A DNA stretch of 64,000 bases from Streptomyces seoulensis (GTDB taxonomy: Bacteria; Actinomycetota; Actinomycetes; Streptomycetales; Streptomycetaceae). Shown one piece after another: positions 19,540 to 27,809 of this stretch. The stretch is from positions 310,001-374,000 of the forward strand of contig NZ_CP032229.1 of the NCBI RefSeq assembly GCF_004328625.1, written 5' to 3'. The translations under genes were made by a program, and so were the position numbers. The notes under the pieces were generated by a model that saw nothing but the letters and a program-made list of their open reading frames with translations, was not told where the DNA came from and did no database searches. Each line of letters starts with the position of its first letter. Within the stretch, counting starts at the first letter, position 1.

Positions 19540-20337
19540 TCACCGCACGCCGATGACCACATGTGCCTCCCACTCATGTGAGACCGCCCTATGTGCGGTC
19601 AGTCCGGCCGCGGTGAAGGCCGCCAGTGCGGCGTCCGCCTGGCGGGCGCTGGTCTCGGACAGCAGGCACCCGCCCGGGGCCAGCCACTCGGCCGCTCCGG
19701 CGGCGACCCGGCGCAGGACGTCGAGTCCGTCGGGGCCGCCGTCGAGCGCGACCGCGGGTTCGTGGTCGCGGGCCTCGGCGGGGAGCAGGGGGACCTCGGC
19801 GGTGGGCACATAGGGCACGTTGGCGGTCAGGATGCCGATCCGGCCGCGCAGACCGGCGGGGAGCGCCGCGTAGAGGTCGCCGGTGTGTGCGCGGCCCCCA
19901 TGGGGGGCGAGGTTGCGGCGGGCGCAGCGTACGGCGGCCGGGTCGATGTCGGCGGCGTGCACCTCGGCGCCGTCCAGCGCGACCGCGAGGGCCGTGCCGA
20001 GCGCGCCGGAGCCGCAGCACAGGTCCACGACCACGCGGGCGTCGGGCGCCTGGGCGAGGGCCTGGTCGACGAGGAACTCGGTGCGGCGGCGGGGTACGAA
20101 GACGCCGGGCGCGACGGTGATGCGCAGGCCGTGGAACTCGGCCCAGCCGAGGACGTGTTCGAGCGGGAGCCCGGAGGCGCGGGCCTCGGTCATCGCGGCG
20201 GCCTGGCCGGCGGTGCGGGCGGTGGCGAGGATCAGCCGGGCCTCGTCCTCGGCGAAGACACAGCCGGCGGCGCGCAGCGCGGCGACGAGGGAGGAGGGGT
20301 CGGTGAGTGGAGCGGGCGATGCGGGCACGGCGGCCAT
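19540..20337 (-). CDS. PrmC/HemK-like N5-glutamine methyltransferase
   Basis: SAM-dependent methyltransferase of 265 residues, related to PrmC, which methylates the GGQ glutamine of peptide release factors. An N-terminal helical domain (LEHVLGWAEFHGLRITVAPG, FVPRRRTEFLV) precedes a Rossmann domain with VVDLCCGSGALGTALA (motif I) and AADIDPAAVRCARRN. The usual NPPY motif is NVPY (residues 173-176). That variation is common in the second, shorter paralogue of actinobacteria, so this is probably a HemK paralogue and not the housekeeping prmC. The last codons (about 19556-19597) lie in three in-phase copies of the local CATGTG repeat. Confidence 0.82.
   Translation of the reverse strand: MAAVPASPAPLTDPSSLVAALRAAGCVFAEDEARLILATARTAGQAAAMTEARASGLPLEHVLGWAEFHGLRITVAPGVFVPRRRTEFLVDQALAQAPDARVVVDLCCGSGALGTALAVALDGAEVHAADIDPAAVRCARRNLAPHGGRAHTGDLYAALPAGLRGRIGILTANVPYVPTAEVPLLPAEARDHEPAVALDGGPDGLDVLRRVAAGAAEWLAPGGCLLSETSARQADAALAAFTAAGLTAHRAVSHEWEAHVVIGVR
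19556..19597. repeat. 15-bp repeat copies inside the 3' end of the prmC-like gene
   Basis: CATGTG, CATGTG and TATGTG cores begin at 19560, 19575 and 19590, again 15 bases apart. They encode part of the C-terminal segment TAHRAVSHEWEAHVV on the minus strand. The adjacent intergenic array C is out of phase with them by two bases. Confidence 0.7.
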
Positions 20338-20586
20338 AAGAGCCTGGAGCCTTTCGGGACCTGGGGCCTCAGGGCGCTCCCGCGGTCACCGTCGCATGGT
20401 TCCGTGCCGTCACACGGCACGGGAGCGAGGGGAGAGCGCCCCGGCTGACACAGCGTTGATGGGTCTCACCTCCTCGGTCGCACCGGCCGCGCACTCCGCG
20501 CGACCGGACGGCCACCATACCGTGCCGGGGTGTCCGGGCGGGGCCGGGTCCCTGGCGCGGCCGGTGGCCGTACCTGTTGTCGTGGC

Positions 20587-21651
20587 TCAGACTGCCACGC
20601 TCTCCTCGGTCTCCTCCTCGGCCTCGCGCTCGACCTCCCGTTCGGCCTCGGCGGCGGGGGTTTCCCGAGCGGCCGGTGCCTCTTCGACGGCGCGGCGGCC
20701 GGGGCGCTCCCAGAGGGCGGCGATCCCGGTGACGGCGATGCCGACGACCAGCCAGACGGCCAGCGTCCAGACGTTGCGGGCGATGCCGTCGTCGCCGAAG
20801 TAGAGCAGCGAGCGGATGCCCTCGACGAACCCGGCGCCGTTCCAGAAGGCGTGCAGGGTGCCGAAGAAGCCGTTCTGCAGCTCGGGCCGGAACAACCCGC
20901 CGGAGCTGGTGAAGTTCAGCATCACGAACAGCACCATCATGGCCAGCGTGGTCCAGCGCTTGAGGAAGGTGTGCAGGCCGACGCCGATGAGCAGGATGCC
21001 CGCCGAGTAGAGCCACGCCATCGCCCACAGGGTGCCCAGGTCGTGGTGGGCGAGGTGGAACACCGGCCCGGCGAGGAGGGCGCCGATGCCGCCGACCACG
21101 GCGGCCGTGCCGACCGCGATCAGTGCCCGTACCCGCACGGCGAGCGCGGCACCGGCCGCGCCGATGGCGGCGACGGATGCGTAGGAGCCGATGCTGACGG
21201 CGATCAGCAGGAAGAACAGTCCCTGTCCGGTGGGGTCGTCGGACACCGGCTCGGCGATGTCGGTGACCTTCAGCGGGGTGCCCTGCTGGGCGGCGACCGG
21301 CGTGAAGACCTTCTCCACGGCGGTGGCACCCATGTCGGACGCGGCGCTCGCCACGATCAACTCGGGCTTATGTGCGCTGGGCACATAGGCGCCGGTGACA
21401 TCCCGGTGCTCGACCAGCGCGACAGCGTCGGCCCGGGTGGAGACGGTACGGACGTCGAGCTTGTCCCCCGCGGTGTCCTTCACCGTCTGCGCGAAGACCT
21501 TGGCCTCGGGTCCGGCGCCGACCACGGCCACCGGCATGTGGTGGGGCTCCGGGGTGACGAAGGCACCCATATAGGCGAGCCCCATACCTATGCACATCAG
21601 CAGGGGGGTGATCAGGTGCGTGAGCACATGACGCAGTGCCGGTGACTTCAT
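20587..21651 (-). CDS. DUF3533/YhgE-type membrane protein, ABC-2-like exporter
   Basis: Integral membrane protein of 354 residues. An N-terminal helix (LITPLLMCIGMGLAYMGAF) is followed by a large extracytoplasmic domain (about 40-150), then about five membrane helices (FFLLIAVSIGSYASVAAIGA to VWLVVGIAVTGIAAL) and an acidic C-terminal tail rich in Glu. This layout matches DUF3533/YhgE-Pip proteins of the ABC-2 superfamily, some of which export toxic compounds. It is divergent from a MarR gene, with two matching operator-like repeats between them, so it is likely a MarR-controlled efflux component. Two 15-bp repeat cores lie within its coding sequence (21369 and 21384). Confidence 0.78.
   Translation of the reverse strand: MKSPALRHVLTHLITPLLMCIGMGLAYMGAFVTPEPHHMPVAVVGAGPEAKVFAQTVKDTAGDKLDVRTVSTRADAVALVEHRDVTGAYVPSAHKPELIVASAASDMGATAVEKVFTPVAAQQGTPLKVTDIAEPVSDDPTGQGLFFLLIAVSIGSYASVAAIGAAGAALAVRVRALIAVGTAAVVGGIGALLAGPVFHLAHHDLGTLWAMAWLYSAGILLIGVGLHTFLKRWTTLAMMVLFVMLNFTSSGGLFRPELQNGFFGTLHAFWNGAGFVEGIRSLLYFGDDGIARNVWTLAVWLVVGIAVTGIAALWERPGRRAVEEAPAARETPAAEAEREVEREAEEETEESVAV
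21366..21392. repeat. Two 15-bp repeat units inside the DUF3533 gene
   Basis: TATGTG at 21369 and CATAGG at 21384 are 15 bases apart and encode AYVPSAHK on the minus strand. They match the cores of the intergenic arrays. Confidence 0.5.
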
Positions 21652-21669
21652 CGACCGGAACCTCCAATG

Positions 21670-21709
21670 GTTGTCTTATACAACTCACGTTCAAGTTGTA
21701 CTATACAAC
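21670..21709. promoter_or_regulatory. Two tandem MarR-type operators
   Basis: Two near-identical inverted repeats, GTTGTCTTATACAAC (21670-21684) and GTTGTACTATACAAC (21695-21709), lie between the divergent DUF3533 and MarR genes. The second is perfect in both 6-base arms. Their centres are 25 bases apart. A dimeric MarR protein binding both would repress both genes. Confidence 0.75.
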
Positions 21710-21795
21710 CAGAATCGTTCGAACGGGTCGGGGAACGGACCGGAGAACAGGACGGCGGAGTTCCGTGAAGGGGTTCTCATGGCGAAGGTGATCTC

Positions 21796-22233
21796 ATGAC
21801 GGCGGCGGAGACGGCCGTCGAGACGATCCAGCGGGAGATGACGTCGTTCGCGCGCCGGGCCCGCGCCTCGGCGGGGCGCATGCATCCCGAGCTGTCGCTG
21901 GTGTCGTACACGCTGCTGGGGCATCTGGAGGAGCGCGGCGGCTGCCGGGCGACCGACCTGGCCTCGCACTACGCGCTGGACAAGTCGACGGTGAGCCGCC
22001 AGGTCGGCGCGCTGGAGCGGGCCGGGCTGATCGAGCGGCGGCTCGACCCGGAGGACGCCCGCGTGCAGGTGCTCCATCTCACCGGGGCGGGCGAGGAGAT
22101 CCTGGCCCAGGTCACCCGGAGCCGCCGGGCCGCCTTCCGGGAACGGCTCGCCGACTGGCCGGAGGACGACCTGGTCCGCTTCGCGGCCTACCTGGAGCGG
22201 TACAACGCGGGGTCAGCCGAACAAGCCGGATAA
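21796..22233 (+). CDS. MarR family transcriptional regulator
   Basis: Winged-helix repressor of 145 residues. Dimerisation helices flank a MarR domain: LSYTLLGHLEERGG-like helix 2, recognition helix ASHYALDKSTVSRQVGALER and the wing LIERRLDPEDARVQVLHLT. The conserved DxR of the wing is present (DPEDAR). It is divergent from the DUF3533 membrane gene, and the twin GTTGT...ACAAC repeats in the shared promoter are the obvious target, so autorepression together with control of the exporter is likely. The ligand is unknown. Confidence 0.92.
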   Translation: MTAAETAVETIQREMTSFARRARASAGRMHPELSLVSYTLLGHLEERGGCRATDLASHYALDKSTVSRQVGALERAGLIERRLDPEDARVQVLHLTGAGEEILAQVTRSRRAAFRERLADWPEDDLVRFAAYLERYNAGSAEQAG

Positions 22234-22251
22234 GCCGGGTAAGCGGCCGGG

Positions 22252-23022
22252 CTACGCCCCGGAGGGTACGCGTACCCCGAAGAACCGGGTGTCCAGCCGG
22301 TGCCGGAAGCCGAGGGACTCGTAGAGGCGGATGGCGCCGGTGTTGCCCGCGCCGGTGTGCAGGAACGGGCGTTCACCGCGCTCGCGGACGCCGTGCGCCA
22401 CGGCGAGGATCAGCCGGGTGGCCAGGCCCTCACCCCGGAAGGCGGGGTCGGTGCAGACCGCGCTGATCTCGGTCCAGCCCGGCGGGTGCAGCCGCTCCCC
22501 CGCCATGGCGATCAGCGCGCCGTCGCGCCGGATGCCGAGGTAGGTGCCCATCTCGACGGTGCGTTGCATGAACGGGCCCGGCTGGGTGCGCGCGACGAGG
22601 TCCAGCATCTCGGGCACGTCGGCCGGGCCGAGCGGCACCGCCTCCGGGTCCGGGGCGCCGGCCACGCCGTCGTCCGCCATCTGCACCCCGGCCACGTCGA
22701 AGGTGATCTCCCAGCCCTCGGGGGCCGCGCCCCGGTGGCCGAGCAGCGGCACCTCGCCGCCGGGTCCCGCGAGCGCGGCGATCTCGGCCCAGTCGGCCGC
22801 TCCGGGTTCCTCGGGCAGCGCCAGCCAGGGCGAGACCTCGACCGGGTACCGGAGCACCCGCCCGTACCGCTCGGCGAAGTGGGCGTGCGGGCCGGTGAGG
22901 GAGGCGCGGGCGGCGTGGTCGAGCGGGTGCGGGGCCGTCGTACCGGCGGGGCCGGGGTCCGCGCCGGCCGGGGTGCCGGCCTCCCGGCCGTCGTACCGCG
23001 TGGAGACGTACGCCTCGGGCAT
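22252..23022 (-). CDS. GNAT family N-acetyltransferase
   Basis: Acetyl-CoA-dependent transferase of 256 residues. The N-terminal half is divergent. The C-terminal half is a clear FR47-like GNAT domain: MGTYLGIRRDGALIAMAGER, ISAVCTDPAFRGEGLATRLI (motif A, the acetyl-CoA pyrophosphate loop with RGEGLA) and TGAGNTGAIRLYESLGFRHR (motif B). ATG 23022 (MPEAYVS) has GAGGACCTGAGG upstream. The substrate cannot be told. It ends 18 bases from the convergent MarR gene. Confidence 0.85.
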   Translation of the reverse strand: MPEAYVSTRYDGREAGTPAGADPGPAGTTAPHPLDHAARASLTGPHAHFAERYGRVLRYPVEVSPWLALPEEPGAADWAEIAALAGPGGEVPLLGHRGAAPEGWEITFDVAGVQMADDGVAGAPDPEAVPLGPADVPEMLDLVARTQPGPFMQRTVEMGTYLGIRRDGALIAMAGERLHPPGWTEISAVCTDPAFRGEGLATRLILAVAHGVRERGERPFLHTGAGNTGAIRLYESLGFRHRLDTRFFGVRVPSGA

Positions 23023-23195
23023 CCTCAGGTCCTCGCTTCGCTCGTGCTTCGCCGGGCGCGGCGGCGCGTCGGCACTTGTCCCCAAGTTCGGCGGCAAGGC
23101 GGCTATTCCCGGCGGTGTCCGTAGTGTGGCCGAGGTCGCGCGCGGAGGCACTGACCAGGGGCGGGGCACCCGTGGCGGGAGCGTACGGTTGAGCC

Positions 23196-23801
23196 ATGAA
23201 CGTCACCCGAGGCTTCACGGGCCGTCGCCGCGTCTCCCGTCCCGGACTGCCTCCCGGGCAGTACGACGCGGGGGACGACTGGCCCGTCCTGTCCGCCGAG
23301 GTCACCCCCGACCTGGCACCCGCCGACTGGTCCTTCCGTGTCGACGGCCTGGTGGAGCGGCCGCACACCTGGAGCTGGGACGAGGCACACGCCCTGCCCG
23401 GCTCGGCGTACGAGGGTGACATCCACTGTGTGACCGGGTGGTCCAAGTTCGGTGTGCGGTTCGGCGGCGTCTCGCTGGACGCGTTCCTGTCCGTGGTGGG
23501 ACCACATGTGTCCGCCACACATGTGCTGGCCCGCTCGCACACCGGGTACACCGCGAACCTGCCGCTGGCCGACCTCACCGGGGGCCGGGCCTGGATCGCC
23601 TGGAGCTACGACGGCGGGCCGCTGGCCCAGGAGCACGGCGGCCCGGCCCGGCTGATCGTGCCGCATCTGTACTTCTGGAAGAGCGTGAAGTGGGTCGCCG
23701 GCCTCACCCTGCTCGACCACGACGAGCCGGGCTTCTGGGAGGGCAACGGCTACCACGAGCGGGGCAACCCCTGGCAGGAACAGCGGTACCGAGGTGACTG
23801 A
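23196..23801 (+). CDS. Molybdopterin-dependent (sulfite-oxidase-fold) oxidoreductase
   Basis: Single-domain SUOX-fold enzyme of 201 residues. The molybdenum-ligating cysteine is Cys78 in DIHCVTGWSKFGV, followed by the family segments VSLDAFL, ARSHTGYTANLPL and PHLYFWKSVKWVAGL. It lacks a twin-arginine signal and the dimerisation domain of eukaryotic sulfite oxidase. That matches the short cytoplasmic bacterial group annotated as sulfite-oxidase-like, whose substrates are mostly unknown. It overlaps the downstream flavoreductase gene by 8 bases, so the two proteins very probably form an electron-transfer pair. Two CATGTG cores 15 bases apart lie inside it (23505, 23520). Confidence 0.85.
   Translation: MNVTRGFTGRRRVSRPGLPPGQYDAGDDWPVLSAEVTPDLAPADWSFRVDGLVERPHTWSWDEAHALPGSAYEGDIHCVTGWSKFGVRFGGVSLDAFLSVVGPHVSATHVLARSHTGYTANLPLADLTGGRAWIAWSYDGGPLAQEHGGPARLIVPHLYFWKSVKWVAGLTLLDHDEPGFWEGNGYHERGNPWQEQRYRGD
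23501..23526. repeat. Two 15-bp repeat units inside the SUOX-fold gene
   Basis: CATGTG cores at 23505 and 23520 encode the HVSATHV part of GPHVSATHVLARS. The spacing is exactly the 15-bp period of the intergenic arrays. Confidence 0.55.
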
Positions 23802-24573
23802 GCAGCTGTACGGGACTCCTGGGACGGCCGGCGCTCCCCCGGCCCGCTTCGCGGTGCCCGGCCGTATCGCGGTCAGCGAGCAGGTGGCGGCCACATGGCA
23901 GACGGCCACACTGACCGAGGTCCGGCGGGAGACGCCGTACGCGTCGACGTTCCGGCTCGCGGTGCCCCGGTGGGCGGGTCATCTGCCGGGCCAGCACCTG
24001 ATGCTGCGGCTGACGGCCGAGGACGGTTACGTGGCGCAGCGCCACTACTCCATCGCCTCCGCTCCGGACGACTCCGGGCACATCGAGCTGACCCTGGACC
24101 GGGTGCCGGACGGCGAGGTCTCGGGCTGGTTCCACACGGTGGCGCGGCCCGGCGACACGATCGACGTACGCGGCCCGCTGAGCGGCTTCTTCGCCTGGCC
24201 GGGCGACCGTCCGGCGCTGCTGCTGGGGGCCGGTTCCGGGATCGTCCCGCTGATGTCGATGGTCCGGCACCATCGCGCCCGGGGCCTGTCGGTGCCGCTG
24301 CGGATGCTGGTGTCGGCGCGTAGTCCCGAGGAGCTGATCTACTCCGGGGAACTGGGCGCGGAGACGACGGCCGTGTTCACCCGCAGCGCGCCGGCGGGTG
24401 TGCCGGTGGGACGTATGTCGGCCACACATGTGGCGCCACTCCTGGCCGAGCGGCCGCCGGGTGGGTGGGAAGCCTATGTGTGCGGCTCCAACGGCTTCGC
24501 CGAGCACGCGTCCCGCCTGCTCGTCGCGGCCGGTCAGCCGGTGGACCGCATCCGCATCGAGCGCTTCGGCTGA
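23794..24573 (+). CDS. FNR-like flavin reductase partnering the Mo enzyme
   Basis: NAD(P)H-using flavoprotein of the ferredoxin-reductase fold, 259 residues. The flavin domain (residues about 30-130) shows the FAD-binding RHYSIASAP motif (RxYS) and GEVSGWFHTVARPGD. The nucleotide domain shows LLLGAGSGIVPLMSMVRHH and ends with a CGSNGF-like motif. There is no 2Fe-2S domain. The 8-base overlap with the upstream SUOX-fold gene indicates translational coupling, and the protein probably moves electrons to or from the molybdenum centre. The start at 23794 is GTG. Confidence 0.85.
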   Translation: MTEQLYGTPGTAGAPPARFAVPGRIAVSEQVAATWQTATLTEVRRETPYASTFRLAVPRWAGHLPGQHLMLRLTAEDGYVAQRHYSIASAPDDSGHIELTLDRVPDGEVSGWFHTVARPGDTIDVRGPLSGFFAWPGDRPALLLGAGSGIVPLMSMVRHHRARGLSVPLRMLVSARSPEELIYSGELGAETTAVFTRSAPAGVPVGRMSATHVAPLLAERPPGGWEAYVCGSNGFAEHASRLLVAAGQPVDRIRIERFG

Positions 24574-24642
24574 GCCACCGGGAGCTTCTGGCACGTGGAA
24601 TGCGCGAGCGGGTGCCGGGCTGGGTACCTGACGGGTGTGGAC

Positions 24643-25224
24643 ATGCGTACTCGGTCGCACCGCCCGCGCCGGCGAGGGAATGCGCTGCGGCGGCGGTCGG
24701 ACGTGGTGGAGGCGTGGGTGGTGGCCGTCGTCGCCGTCCTGCTCTGCGTGGCCGCTCCGCTGGCGGGGACGGCGGCCGGGCTGTTCACCTACGACCGGGC
24801 GCGGACGCACGCCGAGGAGCAGCGGGCCGAGCGGCAGTCGGTACGGGCCGTGGTGGCCGGCCGTCCCGCGTCGCGGCCCACGGTGCACGGCGACCGGGGG
24901 CACGGCTACCGGGCCGAGGTCCGCTGGACGGAGCCGGGCCGGCAGACGCGTACCGCCGTCGCCGACGTACCGGCCGGGACGCGGGCCGGGGACACGGTCA
25001 CCGTGTGGTTCGACAGCCGGGGGCGGACGGTGGCGCCGCCGCCGAACGATGTCGCGGTCTGGCAGCACACGGTCGCGGTGGGCCTGGGCGCGGCGGGCGG
25101 CACGGCCGCGATCGTGCTCCTGGGCCGGGCGGTGGAGCGGCGGGTCGCGCTGCGGCACCTACTGGCCGAGTGGGAACGGGACTGGGCGCGCACCGGCCCG
25201 GCGTGGACGCGACGGCGCGCCTGA
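24643..25224 (+). CDS. Rv1733c-like membrane protein
   Basis: Membrane protein of 193 residues with two transmembrane helices, at about 25-47 (VVAVVAVLLCVAAPLAGTAA) and 145-168 (VAVGLGAAGGTAAIVLLGRA). They flank an extracytoplasmic domain with RAEVRWTEPG and VADVPAGTRAGDTVTVWFDS. This layout is that of the actinobacterial Rv1733c family, of unknown function and often induced under dormancy or stress in mycobacteria. ATG 24643 (MRTRSHRPRRR) is chosen for its basic N-terminus; the frame opens at 24595. Its stop is directly adjacent to the stop of the convergent methyltransferase gene. Confidence 0.75.
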   Translation: MRTRSHRPRRRGNALRRRSDVVEAWVVAVVAVLLCVAAPLAGTAAGLFTYDRARTHAEEQRAERQSVRAVVAGRPASRPTVHGDRGHGYRAEVRWTEPGRQTRTAVADVPAGTRAGDTVTVWFDSRGRTVAPPPNDVAVWQHTVAVGLGAAGGTAAIVLLGRAVERRVALRHLLAEWERDWARTGPAWTRRRA

Positions 25225-25953
25225 TCAGCGCCGTACCGGCTGTCCGCGTCGTGCCGTCACCAGCCGGGCGCGGGGGCTGCCGTCGGCGCGCGGGCCGAAC
25301 TCGGGGAGCGGCCGCAGCTCCACGGTGAACCCGGCCCGCTCCAGTGCCCGGCGCACGTCGCCGAGGCGGAACGCGCGGTAGTACATGACGAACGGCGGCC
25401 GCCACACGGCGTTGCGCACCCGCATCACGGCGTCGAAGCCGAGCAGCATCCAGTACGCGGGGCTGGACGGCCGGGGCGGCGCCAGCACCGGGAACGCGAA
25501 CCGGCCGCCGGGCCGCAGCGCCGAGTGGACCTGGGTGAAGAGGCCGGGCAGTTCGCGGGGCAGGAAGTGCCCGAACGCGCCGAAGCTGACGACGAGGTCG
25601 AAGGCGGCCGTGAAGGGCAGCGCGCGGGCGTCGGCGCGTACGAGGGCGACGCCGGGGCCCTGTCCGCGCCGGGCCACGTCGAGCATGCCCGCGCTGAAGT
25701 CGACCCCGGTGACACTCCGCCGGCACAGCCCGCCCAGCACGGCGAGACCGGCGCCGGTGCCGCAGCACAGGTCGAGCCCGTCCTCGAAGGGGCCCAGCGG
25801 TCCGAGCGCCTTCGCCACCGCGTCCAGCACCGGCGCGGGCGTCCGGAACGGCGTGTCGTCGAACTTGGGCGCCAGCAGGTCGTAGCCCCGCTCGACGGAC
25901 GACAGCGCCTGCACGGCCAGTTCACGCACGGTGGGACCCTCGGGGCTGAACAT
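25225..25953 (-). CDS. Class I SAM-dependent methyltransferase
   Basis: Cytoplasmic methyltransferase of 242 residues of the Methyltransf_11/25 kind: motif I GLDLCCGTGAGLAVLGGLC, motif II VTGVDFSAGMLDVAR, motif III VRADARALPFTAAFDLVVSF. Substrate not deducible. ATG 25953 follows directly after a promoter gap, and the stop abuts the stop of the Rv1733c-like gene. It appears to be transcribed alone or with the upstream hydrolase gene (31 bases apart). Confidence 0.85.
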   Translation of the reverse strand: MFSPEGPTVRELAVQALSSVERGYDLLAPKFDDTPFRTPAPVLDAVAKALGPLGPFEDGLDLCCGTGAGLAVLGGLCRRSVTGVDFSAGMLDVARRGQGPGVALVRADARALPFTAAFDLVVSFGAFGHFLPRELPGLFTQVHSALRPGGRFAFPVLAPPRPSSPAYWMLLGFDAVMRVRNAVWRPPFVMYYRAFRLGDVRRALERAGFTVELRPLPEFGPRADGSPRARLVTARRGQPVRR

Positions 25954-25983
25954 GGCCCCAGCGTAGGGCGTACGAGCCCTGGG

Positions 25984-26823
25984 TCAGGGCCGGGCGAGGA
26001 AGTCGGCGGCGACCGCCGTGAACCGCTCCGGGTCGTCGAGCCAGGGGTAGTGCCCGGCTGCGGGCTGAACGGTGAGCTGTGCGTCGGGGAAGAGGCCCGC
26101 GAAGGCGGCGACGGTCTCGGGCGGGCTGTTCAGGTCGAACTCGCCGGTGAGCAGCAGCACGGGCACGGTCAGTCCGGCGAGCGCCGCGCGCGTGGCGGGC
26201 GGGTCGAAGGCGCCTTCCTCGCCGAAGCGGGAGACGGCCTCCAGGTTGGCGGGCCGGCTGTCCGCGTGGTGTTGCCGGGCCGTGGCGTCCCAACGGCCGT
26301 AGAAAAAGGGGCTGATGGCGTCCCATTCCGTGCCGGTGCCCTCGGTGACGGCCTCCAGCGCGGCGAAGGCGGTGGGGAACCAGGGTTCGTCCTTGCGGAG
26401 CCGGGCGACCTGGCGCCGGGTCTCGCCCGTGATGTCCAGGCCGACCGCGCGGGTGCCCGGCCCGATCAGGGCGAGGCGGCGCAGCCGGTGCGGGTGGCGG
26501 GCCGCGTACTGGGTGGCGATATTGGCGCCCGCCGAGTGGCCGAGCAGGTCGATCCGGTCCAGGCCGAGGTGGACGCGGAGGGCCTCGATGTCGTCGACGA
26601 GCCGGTCGCAGCGGTAGGAGGCGGGGTCGTCGGGGGTGGCGGACCGGCCGGTGCCGCGCAGGTCGGGGACGGCCAGCCGCCGGTGCCCGGACAGGCCGCC
26701 GAGGTCGCCCAGGTAGCGGGAGTCGGCGGGGCCGCCGGGCACGCAGACCACCGGGTCGCCGTCCCCCTCGCCGAGGTCGCGGTAGGCCAGCCGGGTGCCG
26801 TCGGGCGCGGAGCAGATGGGCAT
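25984..26823 (-). CDS. Alpha/beta hydrolase (proline-iminopeptidase-like)
   Basis: Hydrolase of 279 residues. The nucleophile elbow is GHSAGA with Ser97. The oxyanion segment VCVPGGPADSRYL resembles the HGGPG of proline iminopeptidases. The catalytic Asp is probably in LLTGEFDLNSPPE and the His in PAAGHYPW. ATG 26823 (MPICSAPDGT) is preferred to the longer frame from 26859. No signal peptide, so cytoplasmic. Substrate unknown: peptidase, esterase and epoxide hydrolase are all possible. It is adjacent to the methyltransferase gene on the same strand. Confidence 0.85.
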   Translation of the reverse strand: MPICSAPDGTRLAYRDLGEGDGDPVVCVPGGPADSRYLGDLGGLSGHRRLAVPDLRGTGRSATPDDPASYRCDRLVDDIEALRVHLGLDRIDLLGHSAGANIATQYAARHPHRLRRLALIGPGTRAVGLDITGETRRQVARLRKDEPWFPTAFAALEAVTEGTGTEWDAISPFFYGRWDATARQHHADSRPANLEAVSRFGEEGAFDPPATRAALAGLTVPVLLLTGEFDLNSPPETVAAFAGLFPDAQLTVQPAAGHYPWLDDPERFTAVAADFLARP

Positions 26824-26865
26824 GACGGGAAGTCTGCCCCGGCGCCCGGTAGCGCGCACGCCCTT

Positions 26866-27753
26866 TCAGTCCTTGAGGCGGTCCAGGGTGTTGCGGGTGT
26901 CCGTCTTCAGCCAGTCGGAGATCTCGTCGATCTTCGGGGGGTCCTTGTCGGAGTCGTACGAGGAGAGGTAGGCGCTGTAGCTCATGGTGTAGGTGACCCA
27001 GCCTTCGCGGACGGCGAGGGTGGCGTAGCGGGAGCCGGAGGAGGTGCCGCTGGTGGTGTCCTGGGTGACGAGGTACGCCTCGTCGCCGATGTCCTCGACG
27101 GCGCCGACGTCGTAACCGGTGTGGGTGCGCTCGTAGTTCTTCCAGGTGGCGGTGAACTCGGTTGCCGGGTCGGTCTTCTTGTGGAGGTCGATCTGGAGGG
27201 AGAGGTAGGCGCCGGCGTAGGAGGAGCCGGACTTCTTCAGGCTCGCGCTGCAGTAACTCTCGTCCAGCGCCGAGTCCTTGAGGGAGCTGTGGGTCGGGGT
27301 GGTGTCGCTCGCGGTGTACTCGTCCTTGAAGGACCCGTAGTCCGCGCGGGAGCAGAGGTCGGCGGGGGCCGCGTAGCCGCGCAGGTCGGCGGCGGTCGCC
27401 GTGGCGCCGATCAGGAAGATCCCGGCGGCCCAGGCGGCGGAGGCCACGACCGCTCCGACCACGGCCCAGAGCACCGCCCGGCCGGCGGCCCCGCCTCCGC
27501 CGGCCGGGGGCGGGAACGGCGGGGGTCCGTACTGCGGGGGCTGGGCGTAGGGGTTCCCCGGCTGGGGTCCGGCGGGCATGGCCGGCTGCTGGAAGGGGCC
27601 CGGCGGCGACGCCTGCGGGACCGGCGGCGCGGACTGCGGGCTCGAGTTGGGGTACGCGGTCGGCTGGGGCGGGACCGAGGGCGGCTGCGCGGGCGGTCCG
27701 GGCTGCGGCGGCCGGTCGGCCGGCTGCGCGGGCTGCTGCGGTGGCGTGGACAT
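26866..27753 (-). CDS. Proline-rich membrane-anchored hypothetical protein
   Basis: 295 residues. The first about 85 residues are a cytoplasmic Pro/Gln/Ala-rich low-complexity tail (QPAQPADRPPQPGPP and PPFPPPAGGGG). One transmembrane helix follows (VLWAVVGAVVASAAWAAGIF), then a 180-residue extracytoplasmic domain with two cysteines (ADLCSRADYG and DESYCSASL) and many Tyr/Ser/Asp. This layout is common among Streptomyces surface proteins of unknown function; Pro-rich tails often mediate protein contacts. ATG 27753 lies just before a gap filled by a repeat array. Confidence 0.7.
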   Translation of the reverse strand: MSTPPQQPAQPADRPPQPGPPAQPPSVPPQPTAYPNSSPQSAPPVPQASPPGPFQQPAMPAGPQPGNPYAQPPQYGPPPFPPPAGGGGAAGRAVLWAVVGAVVASAAWAAGIFLIGATATAADLRGYAAPADLCSRADYGSFKDEYTASDTTPTHSSLKDSALDESYCSASLKKSGSSYAGAYLSLQIDLHKKTDPATEFTATWKNYERTHTGYDVGAVEDIGDEAYLVTQDTTSGTSSGSRYATLAVREGWVTYTMSYSAYLSSYDSDKDPPKIDEISDWLKTDTRNTLDRLKD

Positions 27754-27809
27754 GTCGTGACGATAGGGCACAGTTGGCGCGCAGGTACCCCGCTCGACCG
27801 GGATCGTTA

